A stretch of DNA of 5,240 bases, taken from NCBI GenBank assembly GCA_023388335.1, contig JAEWGL010000123.1, positions 1 through 5,240 of the forward strand, in the 5' to 3' direction. The translations under genes were made by a program, and so were the position numbers. This document shows, piece after piece, positions 5,202-5,240 of the stretch (positions are counted from its first letter, which is position 1; every line of letters begins with the position of its first letter). The notes under the pieces were generated by a model. It had not been told where the DNA came from and made no database searches. It saw nothing but the letters and a program-made list of their open reading frames with translations. The stretch comes from Pseudomonadota bacterium (lineage in GTDB: Bacteria > Pseudomonadota > Gammaproteobacteria > Pseudomonadales > Pseudomonadaceae).

Positions 5202-5240
5202 GAAGATAAAACCAGCTAAAGGATTAGCGCCCCATCACGC

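Overview
The window looks like a chromosomal segment of a Pseudomonas species, most likely from the P. putida/P. fluorescens side of the genus. The evidence is GC-rich coding sequence, a MvaT/MvaU (Tur)-type H-NS-like protein (a family confined to pseudomonads and close relatives), an OprD-family porin, and an aerobic-pathway cobalamin gene. I see no mobile element, CRISPR array, tRNA or rRNA. Five protein genes fill most of the window, and one of them (the kinase) runs off the left edge.

Left part (1-2211): a membrane-bound CHASE3-GAF-HisKA sensor kinase lies on the minus strand and a single-domain CheY-like response regulator lies on the plus strand, transcribed away from each other. The 257-base gap between them holds a perfect inverted repeat, GTTCCCTC...GAGGGAAC. 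Each arm can act as the -35 of an ECF/AlgU-like promoter, one firing toward each gene, so the pair looks co-regulated and probably works in one phosphorelay. The kinase leader also holds a GC-rich hairpin.

Middle (2212-3163): a convergent gap of 134 bases with one stem-loop, then cobF (precorrin-6A synthase, deacetylating) on the minus strand. A short gap with small hairpins separates cobF from the porin gene that lies upstream of it on the same strand.

Right part (3164-5240): an OprD-family outer-membrane porin on the minus strand, then a 347-base divergent intergenic region. That region has an AT-rich island, a 10-base palindrome and three hairpins on the porin side. Next comes a GTG-initiated MvaT-like xenogeneic silencer gene on the plus strand. 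The last 77 bases hold no gene that I can support.

The genes do not form one pathway. The two best candidates for undescribed regulation are the mirrored promoter pair at 1740-1824 and the structured leader upstream of the porin at 4490-4627. Neither is proven by sequence alone.
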